DNA from: RGIG1681 sp017467625
GTDB lineage: Bacteria > Bacillota > Clostridia > Christensenellales > UBA1242
NCBI GenBank assembly: GCA_017467625.1
Contig: JAFUSN010000001.1
Location: 22,663 to 86,662, forward strand
Reading direction: 5' to 3'
Length of the DNA stretch: 64,000 bases
Shown here: positions 25,444-34,463 of the stretch, piece by piece
Layout of the letters: the number at the start of each line of letters is the position of its first letter
Numbering within the stretch: position 1 is the stretch's first letter
The notes under the pieces: generated by a model
The model's input: the letters and a program-made list of their open reading frames with translations, nothing else
Databases searched by the model: none
What the model was told of the DNA's origin: nothing
Program-made: the position numbers and the translations under genes

Positions 25444-26298
25444 CTAGTTAGATTCAAAGAATTTACCTATTCGCTTTGGATTTAATTCTAAAATTTTTTT
25501 AATCTTTTCCCTATTCCCCATGACAGTGTCATAACCAATTTTTATCATTTTATTTATATTTTCAATTTTGAGCGGAGAAAACATTTCAAGTGATGGTTTG
25601 AAAATCAAATCCGCATCTGTAAGCGTTTCATCAACCTTTGCCTGCATCATTATTCCAATTGTTGATGACAAAACTCCAACTGTTGAAAGCGAATCTGTTC
25701 CACTTCCACGAAGATGATTTACATCAATTGCAAACACAACATTTGCGCCCATTTTTTTTACAACATCGGCCGGAACATTGTTGCGAAGCCCACCATCAAT
25801 TAAGTGCATATTTTCAAAAACAACAGGTGAATAGATTCCAGGCACTGCCGCACTTCCAGAGACTGCTTTTGCAACACTTCCATGATTAATTATAACTTCT
25901 TTTCCTGTTTTTAAGTTTGTGCACACAACACAAAGTGGCGTTTTGAGTTCCGAAAAAAGCGTTACATCACCCATAACTTTTTCAACTAATTTTTCAATTT
26001 GAGTTGCTTTTGCTGGTTTCAAAAATGGAATTATGCTTTTAAAAACATCTCTTTTTTTTATATTTTGAGCAACTTCTTCAATTTCTGTGGCTGTTTTTCC
26101 AAATGCATAAAGACTGGCAACAATTGCTCCAACGCTTGTTCCCGCTAAATAATCAAAATGAATTCCAAGTTCATCAAAAGCTTTAAGTGCACCAATATGT
26201 GCAAAACCACGAGCCCCACCACCACCAAGCGCCAGCCCGAGCTTTACTGAACGATTTAAATTAATTTCACCTTTCATTCTCTTTTTAAAAAATGCCAT
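25444..26298 (-). CDS. Patatin-like phospholipase (RssA family)
   Basis: A 284-residue lipid hydrolase. The oxyanion hole is GGGGARG (25-31), the nucleophile is S55 in GTSVG, and the catalytic Asp is in the DGG motif of HLIDGGLRNNVP, giving a Ser-Asp dyad. Members hydrolyse phospholipids or acyl esters at the inner membrane face. The start at 26298 (MAFFKKRMKG) has AGAGG upstream; an ATG five codons earlier is less likely. It stands alone between two unrelated operons. Confidence 0.92.
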   Translation of the reverse strand: MAFFKKRMKGEINLNRSVKLGLALGGGGARGFAHIGALKAFDELGIHFDYLAGTSVGAIVASLYAFGKTATEIEEVAQNIKKRDVFKSIIPFLKPAKATQIEKLVEKVMGDVTLFSELKTPLCVVCTNLKTGKEVIINHGSVAKAVSGSAAVPGIYSPVVFENMHLIDGGLRNNVPADVVKKMGANVVFAIDVNHLRGSGTDSLSTVGVLSSTIGIMMQAKVDETLTDADLIFKPSLEMFSPLKIENINKMIKIGYDTVMGNREKIKKILELNPKRIGKFFESN

Positions 26299-26348
26299 AA
26301 TTCCTCTTAACAATATAATAACATTTCATGAAATTTAAGTAAACAAAA

Positions 26349-26374
26349 AAAATCTTGGGTTTCCCCAAGATTTT
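26349..26374 (-). terminator. Intrinsic terminator after the coiled-coil membrane protein
   Basis: AAAATCTTGGG and CCCAAGATTTT form a strong stem around TTTC. Confidence 0.86.
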
Positions 26375-26385
26375 AATTAACTTTA

Positions 26386-27297
26386 TTAGTTGTTTTCTGT
26401 TTCAACAGTTTCAACTGTTTCAGTTTCATTGCCTTCAAGTTTTTTAATTAAAGCTTCAAGTTCAGCAATTTCTTCACTCATACGAGTTTGTTCTTTGATT
26501 AAGAATTTAGCCATCTTAACATCATGTTCATTTCTCTCTGCATTGCTTTCAATGAACTCTTCAGCATCTTGAATGCTTGCTTTAAGCTCTGCAATGTGAG
26601 CTGTGAGCTCTTCTTGTTTAGCTTTCTTTTCTTCATCAATATTTTTGATGTCTGTTACGCTATACATAACAAGGTTAAGATTTGTAAGTTCACCTGCGCG
26701 TCTGTCAAGCATCTTTTGATTTCTTGCCATTCTTCTCTTTGTTCTTTCATATTTCAAAACAGATTTTTGAACCTTTGAAAGTTCCTTGTCAAGTTTATCT
26801 TTATTTTCAATAACCTTTTCAAGACGAGTTTTATAGTCAATGAGTGAACCTGCTGGAATTTCAGTTGTTTCTTCAACAACTTCTTCAGCTACATCTTCAG
26901 CTGGAGTTTCTTCTGCTGGAGCTTCTTCAACTGGAGTTTCTTCTGCTGGAGCTTCTTCAACTGCTTCTTCAGCAACAACTTCCTCAGCTGGAGCTTCTTC
27001 AACTGGAGTTTCTTCTGCTGGAGCTTCTTCTGTTGCCTCTTCAACTGGAGCTTCTTCTGCTGGAACTTCATCTTCTTTTGTTTGTTCATCAAGATTTGCA
27101 AGCATCTCATCTACGCTAGCTTCTTCTGCTGGTTCTTCACCAATAAAGTTTTGTGTGACATAAATGTTTTGAACTGTTTCTTCTTCTTTTTCTTTATGCT
27201 CTTTTGTAATTTCAACGATAAACATAATCATAAATACTAATGATGTGATTACGCAAACGCCTACAACACTTAAAAGCACGATTTGTAAAATTGTCAT
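26386..27297 (-). CDS. Membrane-anchored coiled-coil protein with Glu/Ala/Pro repeats
   Basis: A 303-residue protein with one N-terminal transmembrane helix (about 4-29) without cleavage site, then an acidic repeat region (about 78-135, units such as EEAPAEETPVEEAP), then a long coiled coil (about 155-290, LEKVIENKDKLDKELSKVQK). This resembles the layout of bitopic proteins with a disordered spacer, and which side of the membrane the coil is on cannot be decided from the sequence. GGGAGG precedes the ATG. No family is recognised; a structural or envelope role is inference. Confidence 0.7.
   Translation of the reverse strand: MTILQIVLLSVVGVCVITSLVFMIMFIVEITKEHKEKEEETVQNIYVTQNFIGEEPAEEASVDEMLANLDEQTKEDEVPAEEAPVEEATEEAPAEETPVEEAPAEEVVAEEAVEEAPAEETPVEEAPAEETPAEDVAEEVVEETTEIPAGSLIDYKTRLEKVIENKDKLDKELSKVQKSVLKYERTKRRMARNQKMLDRRAGELTNLNLVMYSVTDIKNIDEEKKAKQEELTAHIAELKASIQDAEEFIESNAERNEHDVKMAKFLIKEQTRMSEEIAELEALIKKLEGNETETVETVETENN
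26893..27066 (-). repeat. Tandem coding repeat (Glu-Ala-Pro units)
   Basis: About 174 bp of imperfect repeats inside the gene at 26386-27297, built from units coding EEAP, AEET and PVEE. Copy number could vary between strains by slippage. Confidence 0.8.
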
Positions 27298-27473
27298 AAT
27301 ATCCTCCCAAATTGTAAACCATTTTTTTCAACAGCTAAATGTATTTTTTTGAACATTGATGTTATAATTTTTACATTTTTGATGTGAAATTTTTTATTTA
27401 CACGGTTATTTTAGCATAAGAATCACCCTTTGTCAATACCCATTTGAAAAAAAATATAAACTTTTTTGTAAAT

Positions 27474-27503
27474 TAAAAAAAAATGGGACTTTATAGCCCC
27501 ATA
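27474..27503 (-). terminator. Intrinsic terminator after the phosphoesterase gene
   Basis: ATGGG and CCCAT arms on the minus strand are followed by nine T. The stem is short. Confidence 0.6.
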
Positions 27504-27533
27504 ATAATTTTTATTTAATAACAATTGTTCAAT

Positions 27534-28124
27534 TTATTTGTAAACATTTTCATCAAAAAATGTTCTCCACGAAATGAGTTGCAAAACTTCATCTTCACTG
27601 AAAAGCCCCAAATAATGATTGTCAAGTCCAACATTAAAACCATATCGTTTTACAAGCACCTGACCATGAACATGGCCAAACAAATTTTCCATACCAACTT
27701 TATGTTTGCTTGGATAATGATTGAGATACAGTTTTATTCCATGAAAATTTTCAAGCAATAAACCTTTTTCAATTACATCTTTAAATCCTAGTTTGATTAA
27801 AAACCATTTAAATTTTTCAAAATCACCACCAAACTCTTTTTCAATTACTCTCTGCTCATTGTTCCCACAAATCAACACTACATCGGCTTTGATTTTTTTA
27901 ACTAATGAATATAATTCAATATAGTACTTATTATCTAGTTTGTTATAATTAACAAAATCACCCAAGTGATAAATTAAATCCCCTTTCCCTGCTTGTTTGT
28001 TCCAAACCTTTATAATTGTTTTATTCATCTGCTTTAAACTCGTGAAGGGTCTAAAATCTCTATCAATAACACCATGTTTGTCATTAACACTAAAATGTGA
28101 ATCAGCAGTGAAAAATGTTTTCAT
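27534..28124 (-). CDS. Calcineurin-like metallophosphoesterase
   Basis: A 196-residue protein with the metallophosphoesterase motifs in order: D-S-H (TADSHF), GD (YHLGDFV), GNNEQ in place of GNHD/E, H in YLNHYPS, and GHVHG near residue 150. The start at 28124 (MKTFFTADSHF) has GAGGT upstream. It probably hydrolyses a phosphoester using two metal ions; small proteins of this type are often annotated as phage or plasmid phosphoesterases. The gene ends 9 bp after metK begins its downstream side, so it may be co-transcribed with metK. Confidence 0.85.
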   Translation of the reverse strand: MKTFFTADSHFSVNDKHGVIDRDFRPFTSLKQMNKTIIKVWNKQAGKGDLIYHLGDFVNYNKLDNKYYIELYSLVKKIKADVVLICGNNEQRVIEKEFGGDFEKFKWFLIKLGFKDVIEKGLLLENFHGIKLYLNHYPSKHKVGMENLFGHVHGQVLVKRYGFNVGLDNHYLGLFSEDEVLQLISWRTFFDENVYK

Positions 28125-28132
28125 ATGCACCT

Positions 28133-29227
28133 CTACTTTAAGTTTTTCTTAATTGTTTCCCATGCAAAACCTTCTCTTCCAAAGTGACCAAAACATGCAG
28201 TTTTTTTGTAGATAGGTTTGAGCAAATCAAGTTCAGCAATTATGTTATTTATATTAAAGTTAAAGTTTTTATTAACAAAATTATAAATTTCTTCTTCACT
28301 GACTTTATTTGTTCCAAATGTATCAATAAACATACTTATTGGATCAGCAAGCCCAATTGCATAACCAACTTCAATCTCGCACTTATCAGCAAGCCCAGCT
28401 GCAACAACATTTTTTGCCACATATCGTGCATAATATGCACCACTTCTGTCAACTTTTGTTGCATTTTTTGAACTAAAGCAACCACCGCCAACTCTTCCAG
28501 CTCCACCATATGTGTCAACAATGATTTTTCTTCCAACGCAGCCACTGTCGCCAAAACTTCCCCAAATGGTGAATTTTCCACTAGTGTTGATTAAAAACTT
28601 TATATCTCCCTTATCAAACTCAGCAAACTCACTCAAAACTTTTTCAACAACATTTTTCATTATGTCCGCTTTAATTTCATCATTTGTGAGTTTTTCGCTA
28701 TGAGAAACACTGATTAAAACCGTATCAATTCTAACAGGCTTTTCACCATCATATTCAACTGAAACTTGACTTTTGGCATCAGAATGATAATTTTCGTTTG
28801 CTCGTCTATATTTGTCATACTCCATCATGAGCTTATGCGCAATTAAAATTGGAAGTGGCATAAACTCTTTTGTTTCATTTGTTGCAAATCCAAACACCAT
28901 TCCTTGATCATTTGCATGAAGTTCGCCAGAAACAACAGCTTGGTTTATATCTGGACTTTGAATTGAAATTTCTTTTATAATTTCAAATTTATTTTCATAT
29001 CCAACATCAGCAAGAACTTCACGAGCAATTTTTTCATAATCAATTTTTGCAGTTGTGGTTGCTTCTCCATAAATGAAAAGTTTATCATTTTTTATTGCAC
29101 ACTCAACTGCCATTTGTGCATCTTTATCCTGTGAAAGTGCAGCATCTAAAAACGCATCTGCAAGTATATCACAAGTTTTATCTGGGTGACCCATGTTAAC
29201 GGATTCACTTGTAAAAATTTTCTTCAT
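28133..29227 (-). CDS. metK: S-adenosylmethionine synthetase
   Basis: A 364-residue enzyme making SAM from methionine and ATP. It shows GHPDKTCD near the N-terminus, the FGFATNET signature, GSFGDSGCVGRKIIVDTYGG and GGCFSSKNATKVDRSGAY. It is slightly shorter than the usual 380-400. The ATG at 29227 has GAGGAG upstream; longer starts would run into the riboswitch terminator. Expression is controlled by a SAM riboswitch directly upstream, so the product limits its own synthesis. The phosphoesterase gene follows 8 bp downstream. Confidence 0.98.
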   Translation of the reverse strand: MKKIFTSESVNMGHPDKTCDILADAFLDAALSQDKDAQMAVECAIKNDKLFIYGEATTTAKIDYEKIAREVLADVGYENKFEIIKEISIQSPDINQAVVSGELHANDQGMVFGFATNETKEFMPLPILIAHKLMMEYDKYRRANENYHSDAKSQVSVEYDGEKPVRIDTVLISVSHSEKLTNDEIKADIMKNVVEKVLSEFAEFDKGDIKFLINTSGKFTIWGSFGDSGCVGRKIIVDTYGGAGRVGGGCFSSKNATKVDRSGAYYARYVAKNVVAAGLADKCEIEVGYAIGLADPISMFIDTFGTNKVSEEEIYNFVNKNFNFNINNIIAELDLLKPIYKKTACFGHFGREGFAWETIKKNLK

Positions 29228-29245
29228 ATTTTCTCCTCTTTTGCC

Positions 29246-29273
29246 AAAAAGAAAACCCGCCGATGCCGACGGG
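29246..29273 (-). terminator. Riboswitch-controlled terminator before metK
   Basis: On the minus strand CCCGTCG and CGGCGGG pair around GCAT (one G-U pair), then TTTTCTTTTT. Its CATCGG arm can instead pair with CCGATG in the aptamer. Confidence 0.88.
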
Positions 29274-29380
29274 ATTAAATTTGATTTTGCCATCGGTCAG
29301 CCTTTAGCACCTTTTTGCCTTTTTAGCAATAGGTTGCTGTGTGGTCATTGGGGCTCTCCCTCGCACACTCTTAATGGTAT
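29246..29380 (-). promoter_or_regulatory. SAM riboswitch (S-box, SAM-I superfamily) for metK
   Basis: The leader holds the S-box core: GAGGGA, the CAGCAACC segment and AGGTGCTAA, in the right order and spacing, with P2 (TGTG/CACA) and P3 (TTGC/GCAA) visible. The 3' part (GACCGATGG) can pair with the terminator arm, so SAM binding would free the terminator and stop metK transcription. I cannot decide between SAM-I and the SAM-I/IV variant because P4 looks weak. Confidence 0.87.
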
Positions 29381-29384
29381 ACAT

Positions 29385-29413
29385 ATATTAACACATATTG
29401 TTTTGTTTATCAA
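29385..29413 (-). promoter_or_regulatory. Promoter of the metK riboswitch transcript
   Basis: TTGATA, 17 bp, TAATAT on the minus strand, just upstream of the aptamer. Confidence 0.65.
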
Positions 29414-29424
29414 CTATTTTTTAT

Positions 29425-30174
29425 TTAAAATTCAATTTCAAGACAAACTGGTGCATGATCACTTCCAAGTTGATCCATAAAAATTTTTGAATCTTTAACA
29501 TTTTTCATTATGTCGTTTGAAACAACAAAGTAATCAATTCGCCAACCAATATTTTTTTGCCTTGCTTGAAAACGATAACTCCACCAAGAATAATCTTGTT
29601 TTTCAGGATAAAGAGTTCTAAAAGTATCGCAAAATCCAGCAGAAAGAAGTTCCGTCATCTTTCCTCGCTCTTCATTTGAAAAACCAGGATTCCCAATGTT
29701 TGATTTTGGATTTTTTAAATCAATTTCATTATGAGCAACATTCAAATCACCTGTGTAAATTACTGGTTTTTTTGCTTTGAGTTCAACTAAATATGCCCTC
29801 ATATCATCTTCAAACTGCATTCTGTAGTCAATACGTTTAAGTTCATCTTGAGCATTTGGAACATATGCATTGACCATGAAAAACTTTTCAAATTCAAGAG
29901 TTATTACCCTGCCTTCATCATTATATTTTCCATGAATTCCAAATATGGCTGAGATTGGCTTTTGCTTTGAATAAATTAAAGTTCCACTATATCCTCTTTT
30001 TTCAGCAGAATTCATGAATCTGAAATATCCATTTCTTTCAAGGTCTGCCTGGCCCTCTTGCATTTTTGTTTCTTGAACACACATAATATCCGGATTTTCA
30101 CGATCCAAAAATTCATAAAACCCTTTTGCTATGCATGCTCTGAGCCCGTTTACATTCCAACTTATAATTTTCAT
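29425..30174 (-). CDS. xth: Exodeoxyribonuclease III / AP endonuclease
   Basis: A 249-residue DNA repair enzyme of the ExoIII/ExoA family that cuts 5' of abasic sites and removes 3' blocks. Motifs are SWNVNGLRA (5-13), the metal ligand in CVQETKMQ, YVPNAQ, GDLNVAHNEIDL, RIDYFVVS and the catalytic GSDHAPV near the end. GAGG precedes the ATG at 30174. It lies upstream of the metK promoter and looks like a single gene. Confidence 0.97.
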   Translation of the reverse strand: MKIISWNVNGLRACIAKGFYEFLDRENPDIMCVQETKMQEGQADLERNGYFRFMNSAEKRGYSGTLIYSKQKPISAIFGIHGKYNDEGRVITLEFEKFFMVNAYVPNAQDELKRIDYRMQFEDDMRAYLVELKAKKPVIYTGDLNVAHNEIDLKNPKSNIGNPGFSNEERGKMTELLSAGFCDTFRTLYPEKQDYSWWSYRFQARQKNIGWRIDYFVVSNDIMKNVKDSKIFMDQLGSDHAPVCLEIEF

Positions 30175-30280
30175 CTGTTTACCTCACATCAATTAAATTA
30201 TATCATGTGTTTTCTTTTTTTTCAAAAAAATAATCTAAAATTTTTTACATTTAACAAAATTATTAAAACACCAGAAAATT

Positions 30281-30295
30281 ATGTGATAGTCACAT
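30281..30295. promoter_or_regulatory. Inverted repeat upstream of the glg promoter
   Basis: ATGTGA-TAG-TCACAT, a perfect palindrome of six-base arms, ends 4 bp before the -35 box of glgB. It is a plausible activator or repressor site. The three-base spacer does not match CRP (six) or FNR (four). Confidence 0.45.
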
Positions 30296-30299
30296 AACA

Positions 30300-30328
30300 T
30301 TGACTTTATGCTTCATTTTTGGTATACT
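30300..30328 (+). promoter_or_regulatory. Promoter of glgB-glgA
   Basis: TTGACT, 17 bp, TATACT; the ATG of glgB at 30360 has AAGGTG upstream. Confidence 0.82.
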
Positions 30329-30359
30329 GCTTATGTTAAATTATAGATAAAGGTGAATT

Positions 30360-32288
30360 ATGAAGACTGACGAACGTATACGAAAAATTGAACGAGGTGA
30401 AGACACTTATGTTTATGAATACCTTGGTTGTCACCCAGCAAGCAAGGGCGGAAAAAACGGCGCATGGTTTAGAGTTTATGCACCAAACGCAAAAGAAGTG
30501 TTTGTTGCTGGCGATTTTAATGATTGGGACAAAACCTCACATCAATTAAAACGAATTAAGAATTCAAACATTTGGGAAGTTTTTGTTGAAAAAGCAAAAA
30601 CAAACCAACGCTATAAATTTATTGTTATTGATAAACATGACAGAGAACTGGTTAAAACTGATCCTTATGCATTTTTTGCAGAAAGTCTTTCAAATGATAA
30701 AGATTTTGCATGTTTTGTTCCTGACTCAAACAAATATAACTGGAAAGATTCAAAATATTTTGAGTCAATTAAAAACAAAAATTATCTTGAATCACCAATG
30801 AATATTTATGAGGTTTGCCTGCTCTCTTGGAAAAAACACGCCGACGGAAGCTACTACACATATAGAGAACTCACAACCTCACTGATTCCATACTGCAAAA
30901 AAATGGGTTACACCCACATTGAACTTTTGCCAATAACAGAATTTCAACTTGATTGTTCTTGGGGTTATGAAGTTACAAACTACTATGCAATTACAAGCCG
31001 TTTTGGAAAACCAAAAGACTTAAAATATTTTGTTGACAAGTGTCACGAATCTGGAATTGGTGTTATTTTGGACTGGGTTCCTGGGCACTTTGATTCAGCT
31101 GAAACAAACAGTGCAGAGCGCAAAAATATTTTAACTGATGAGGATTTTGGCTTAACCGAATGGGACGGCACACCACTCTACGAAAGTCCTAAATGGGACA
31201 GACAACTTCAACTTGCTTGGGGAACACGAATTTTTGACTATGAAAATCCTTATGTGGTTAACTTTTTAATTTCAAGTGCACTGTACTTTTTGAGGGAATT
31301 CCACTTTGATGGAATTAGAGTTGATGCAGTTGTTTCAATTTTGTATCTTGACTTTTGCAGAAATCCTGATGAATGGATTCCAAATGTTAACGGAAACAAC
31401 ATAAACTACGCTGGCGTTGAATTTTTGAAAAAACTTAACAACACCATTTTTGGCGAATTCCCAAATGCACTTATGATTGCAGAGGAAGTTTCATCTTGGC
31501 CAATGACCACCCGCCCAACCACTGTTGGCGGACTTGGATTTAACTTTAAATGGAATGTTGGATTTATTAATGATATTTGGGAATACACTTCAATGGATCC
31601 ATATTTTAGAAAATATCACCACAACATTTTAACACACACACTGGACTATTGTTTTGATGAAAACTTCATTTTGCCAGTTGATCATGATGAAGTTGGAAAC
31701 GGAAGACATTCACTTATCAACAAAATGAATGGTGACATGAAAACAAAGATGAATCTTTGCAGAGCTTTCTTTTTGTATATGTATATGCACCCAGGGAAAA
31801 AACTTGTGTTTATGGGAAGCGAGTTTGGACAGAGGGCTGAATGGTCGTATTCAGAGCCAATTAACTGGAAACTTTTGAATGCAGATGGAAATAAAAAGCT
31901 TTCTAAATTTGTTTCAAGTTTAAATCATCTTTATCTCAAAACACCAGAAATGTGGCAACGAGATTTTGACAGCACTGGTTTTGAATGGCTGGTTGAAAAT
32001 GATAACTCAAACTGTGTGACTTGTTTTAAACGCTATGACAAAGATGGAAATTATTTAATTTCTCTCACAAATTTTTCACCATACAGAATTCCAGACTATG
32101 TTCTTGGAATTGACGAACCTGGTTGTTATGAGGAAGTGTTCTCATCAGATGAAAAGGCATTTGGCGGAACAGGTGAACTCAATGACCTTATGTATTCATC
32201 AATTATGAATAAAAATGGAAAAACAAATGCAATTCGTGTGAACATTCCTGCAAACACAAGCATTTTAATTAAAAAAGTTATAAAATAA
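30360..32288 (+). CDS. glgB: 1,4-alpha-glucan branching enzyme
   Basis: A 642-residue GH13 enzyme that creates alpha-1,6 branches in glycogen. An N-terminal CBM48 domain (about 25-115) is followed by the catalytic barrel with the four GH13 motifs: DWVPGHF, DGIRVDAV (nucleophile Asp), EEVSSWP (acid/base Glu) and PVDHDEVGNG. The C-terminal beta domain is complete. It is first in a two-gene operon, 8 bp before glgA. No glgC, glgP or glgD is in the window. Confidence 0.96.
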   Translation: MKTDERIRKIERGEDTYVYEYLGCHPASKGGKNGAWFRVYAPNAKEVFVAGDFNDWDKTSHQLKRIKNSNIWEVFVEKAKTNQRYKFIVIDKHDRELVKTDPYAFFAESLSNDKDFACFVPDSNKYNWKDSKYFESIKNKNYLESPMNIYEVCLLSWKKHADGSYYTYRELTTSLIPYCKKMGYTHIELLPITEFQLDCSWGYEVTNYYAITSRFGKPKDLKYFVDKCHESGIGVILDWVPGHFDSAETNSAERKNILTDEDFGLTEWDGTPLYESPKWDRQLQLAWGTRIFDYENPYVVNFLISSALYFLREFHFDGIRVDAVVSILYLDFCRNPDEWIPNVNGNNINYAGVEFLKKLNNTIFGEFPNALMIAEEVSSWPMTTRPTTVGGLGFNFKWNVGFINDIWEYTSMDPYFRKYHHNILTHTLDYCFDENFILPVDHDEVGNGRHSLINKMNGDMKTKMNLCRAFFLYMYMHPGKKLVFMGSEFGQRAEWSYSEPINWKLLNADGNKKLSKFVSSLNHLYLKTPEMWQRDFDSTGFEWLVENDNSNCVTCFKRYDKDGNYLISLTNFSPYRIPDYVLGIDEPGCYEEVFSSDEKAFGGTGELNDLMYSSIMNKNGKTNAIRVNIPANTSILIKKVIK

Positions 32289-32296
32289 GAGGACTT

Positions 32297-33730
32297 ATGA
32301 ATAAAAAACTAAATATACTTTTTGCAACAGCAGAATGCATTCCATTTTGTGCAAATGGAGGTGTGGCAGAAATGTGCCACATGCTTCCAAAATATTTAAA
32401 CGCTTCTGGTGAAGTTGATATACGTGTAATTATGCCGCTCTATTCAACCATTCCAGAAAAATATAGAAATGAATTTAGGCTTATTGGCGAAAAAACTGTT
32501 AACCTTTCATGGAGAAACAGTTACTGCGCAATTTATGAATATAAACGCAGAGGAATAATCTTTTACTTCATTTCAAATGACCAATATTTTAATCGTGAAC
32601 AACTTTTTGGATATGATGATGATATTGAAAGATTTACATTTTTCAGCAGAGCTGTTCTTGACATTATTCCAATGACTGGATTTTTCCCTGACATAATTCA
32701 CGCAAATGATTGGCAATCTGGAACAATTTGCACATTTTTGAAAATTTTGCCATGGCAAAATCCAAAATACGAACACATTAAAACAGTTCTTCAGGTTCAC
32801 AACCTTGCCTATCAAGGAATTGCTGACTTTAGCGTGGTTAAAGATGTTTTGGATGTTGAAGATAAATTTGCATACCTTTTTGACTATTTTGGAAAAGCAA
32901 ACCTTATGAAAGCCGCATTGCTTTGCACAGATGAAATTGTTGCTGTTAGCAAATCTTACGCTGAAGAAATTCAAACTCATGAGGGTGGCGCTGGACTTGA
33001 AAATATTTTTGTGGATTCAAAACACAAACTCCATGGAATTATCAACGGAATTGATTACAGCTACTACAATCCCAGCATTGACAATGACATTTACACAAAC
33101 TATGACAAGAGTTCTCTTGCTGCAAAAGTTGAAAACAAACTTAAACTTCAAAAGGACCTTGGACTTGAAATTGGCGAAGACATTCCTGTTTTTGCAATTA
33201 TTGGCCTTATGGCTGAACACAAAGGAATTGATCTCCTTTTGCAAGTGATTGACAAATATCTTGACGCTGGTGCAGAACTCATTGCAATTGGACACGGACC
33301 TGAAGACTATGAAAACAAAATGAAAGCCCTTCAAGAAAAATTTCCAACAAGGGTTAACATTAAATTTGGATTTGATGGGTCATATGTTAAAAAACTTTAT
33401 TCTGGTTCAGATTTTTTGTTTAATCTTGCAAGCATTGAGCCTTGCGGGCTTTGTCCACTTGTTGCAAACCGCTATGGCTCACTTCCAATTGTTTACTTAA
33501 CTGGCGGAATTAAAGATAACTGCACTGATTTTAAATATCAAAATGGAAACGCATACATTTTGAAAAACTATGATGGAACTTCCCTTTCAGATTTGATTGA
33601 CAGAGCGCTCCGTGATTTTTCTGACAAAGAAAAATTCACTTCATACATGGTGTCCGCAATGAATCAATCATTTGATATTACAGACTGTGCAAAACAATAT
33701 CTTGAACTCTATCATAAAATGAAAGATTAA
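32297..33730 (+). CDS. glgA: Glycogen synthase (GT5)
   Basis: A 477-residue GT-B enzyme extending alpha-1,4-glucan chains from an NDP-glucose. It has the GT5 N-terminal pattern, HANDWQSG, VHNLAYQG, and the C-terminal IEPCGLCPLVANRYGSLP with the catalytic Glu. The nucleotide-sugar motif, usually K-x-G-G-L near residue 18, reads A19-N-G-G-V: the conserved Lys is replaced. Donor preference may differ from ADP-glucose, or activity may be altered. GAGG precedes the ATG, and a terminator follows. Confidence 0.93.
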   Translation: MNKKLNILFATAECIPFCANGGVAEMCHMLPKYLNASGEVDIRVIMPLYSTIPEKYRNEFRLIGEKTVNLSWRNSYCAIYEYKRRGIIFYFISNDQYFNREQLFGYDDDIERFTFFSRAVLDIIPMTGFFPDIIHANDWQSGTICTFLKILPWQNPKYEHIKTVLQVHNLAYQGIADFSVVKDVLDVEDKFAYLFDYFGKANLMKAALLCTDEIVAVSKSYAEEIQTHEGGAGLENIFVDSKHKLHGIINGIDYSYYNPSIDNDIYTNYDKSSLAAKVENKLKLQKDLGLEIGEDIPVFAIIGLMAEHKGIDLLLQVIDKYLDAGAELIAIGHGPEDYENKMKALQEKFPTRVNIKFGFDGSYVKKLYSGSDFLFNLASIEPCGLCPLVANRYGSLPIVYLTGGIKDNCTDFKYQNGNAYILKNYDGTSLSDLIDRALRDFSDKEKFTSYMVSAMNQSFDITDCAKQYLELYHKMKD

Positions 33731-33758
33731 AAAGCATGGCAAATAAATGCCATGCTTT
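33731..33758. terminator. Bidirectional terminator between glgA and peptidase E
   Basis: AAAGCATGGCA and TGCCATGCTTT form an 11-pair stem. Confidence 0.88.
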
Positions 33759-34455
33759 ATTTCTTTATAACTGGAACTTTACTCCAATTGTATGTTAAAA
33801 TTTTGTAGTCGTTCCCATTTTGATAGAGAACTTGATTGTTTCCAAGTGTTAAGTATGTTCCTTTTGGATAAATTTTTAAATCTTTTAAATATTCACCATA
33901 AAACTCTCTGTTTTTAATTCTTACTAAATTGGAACCGTAATTTTCACTGCTCCATGGAAATCTATATTTTGAACAATGAACAAAAATCATTTTATCAATC
34001 CAGCCAAAACCCATCAATGCCTTTTCTCCAAATTCTGATTTAACATCAAAATTGTATGGTTCGGCTCTTAATGTCCACTCTGTGTCAGTGCCAGCAATTA
34101 AAGCACCTGCACTTTCACCAGCATAAAGCACACCACTTTCAGTAAGAGTTTTTATTTGTTTAAATTGATTATATTTGCGAAGTAAGTGAATTAATTTTGT
34201 TGCATTTCCCCCACGAACATAAATCATATCCACCTTATCTTGAAAGTTGTAATCTGGATTTAATTGAATTATTTTAAAACCAAGTTCCAACAATTTTTCT
34301 TTTGCTGAACTAGTGTATTCAATTTCATTTTGTACATCATAGTCTTCACTGGCATAATCAACAAAAAGACACGTATGCTGCTCATTTAAATTAAAAAACT
34401 TATACAAAAATTTTGAACCAACAACTTTGAAATCAGAACACAAAAGTAATTTCAT
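33757..34455 (-). CDS. Peptidase E-like protein (family S51)
   Basis: A 232-residue protein of the S51/class I glutamine-amidotransferase-like fold. RGGNATKL (81-88) and YAGESAGALIAG with the nucleophile S115 match alpha-aspartyl dipeptidase (PepE) and cyanophycinase relatives. PepE cleaves Asp-X dipeptides in the cytoplasm. GAG precedes the ATG at 34455. It follows the GreA paralogue at 34464 by 8 bp, so the two are likely in one transcript. Confidence 0.88.
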   Translation of the reverse strand: MKLLLCSDFKVVGSKFLYKFFNLNEQHTCLFVDYASEDYDVQNEIEYTSSAKEKLLELGFKIIQLNPDYNFQDKVDMIYVRGGNATKLIHLLRKYNQFKQIKTLTESGVLYAGESAGALIAGTDTEWTLRAEPYNFDVKSEFGEKALMGFGWIDKMIFVHCSKYRFPWSSENYGSNLVRIKNREFYGEYLKDLKIYPKGTYLTLGNNQVLYQNGNDYKILTYNWSKVPVIKK

Positions 34456-34463
34456 AAAATCTC

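Noticed and set aside
26893..27066. Possible CRISPR array
   Set aside because: Repeats are in-frame coding units without unique spacers.
26840..27163. Long Ser/Ala-rich frame antisense to the coiled-coil gene
   Set aside because: It is the mirror of the Glu/Ala/Pro repeat coding region, with no ribosome site.
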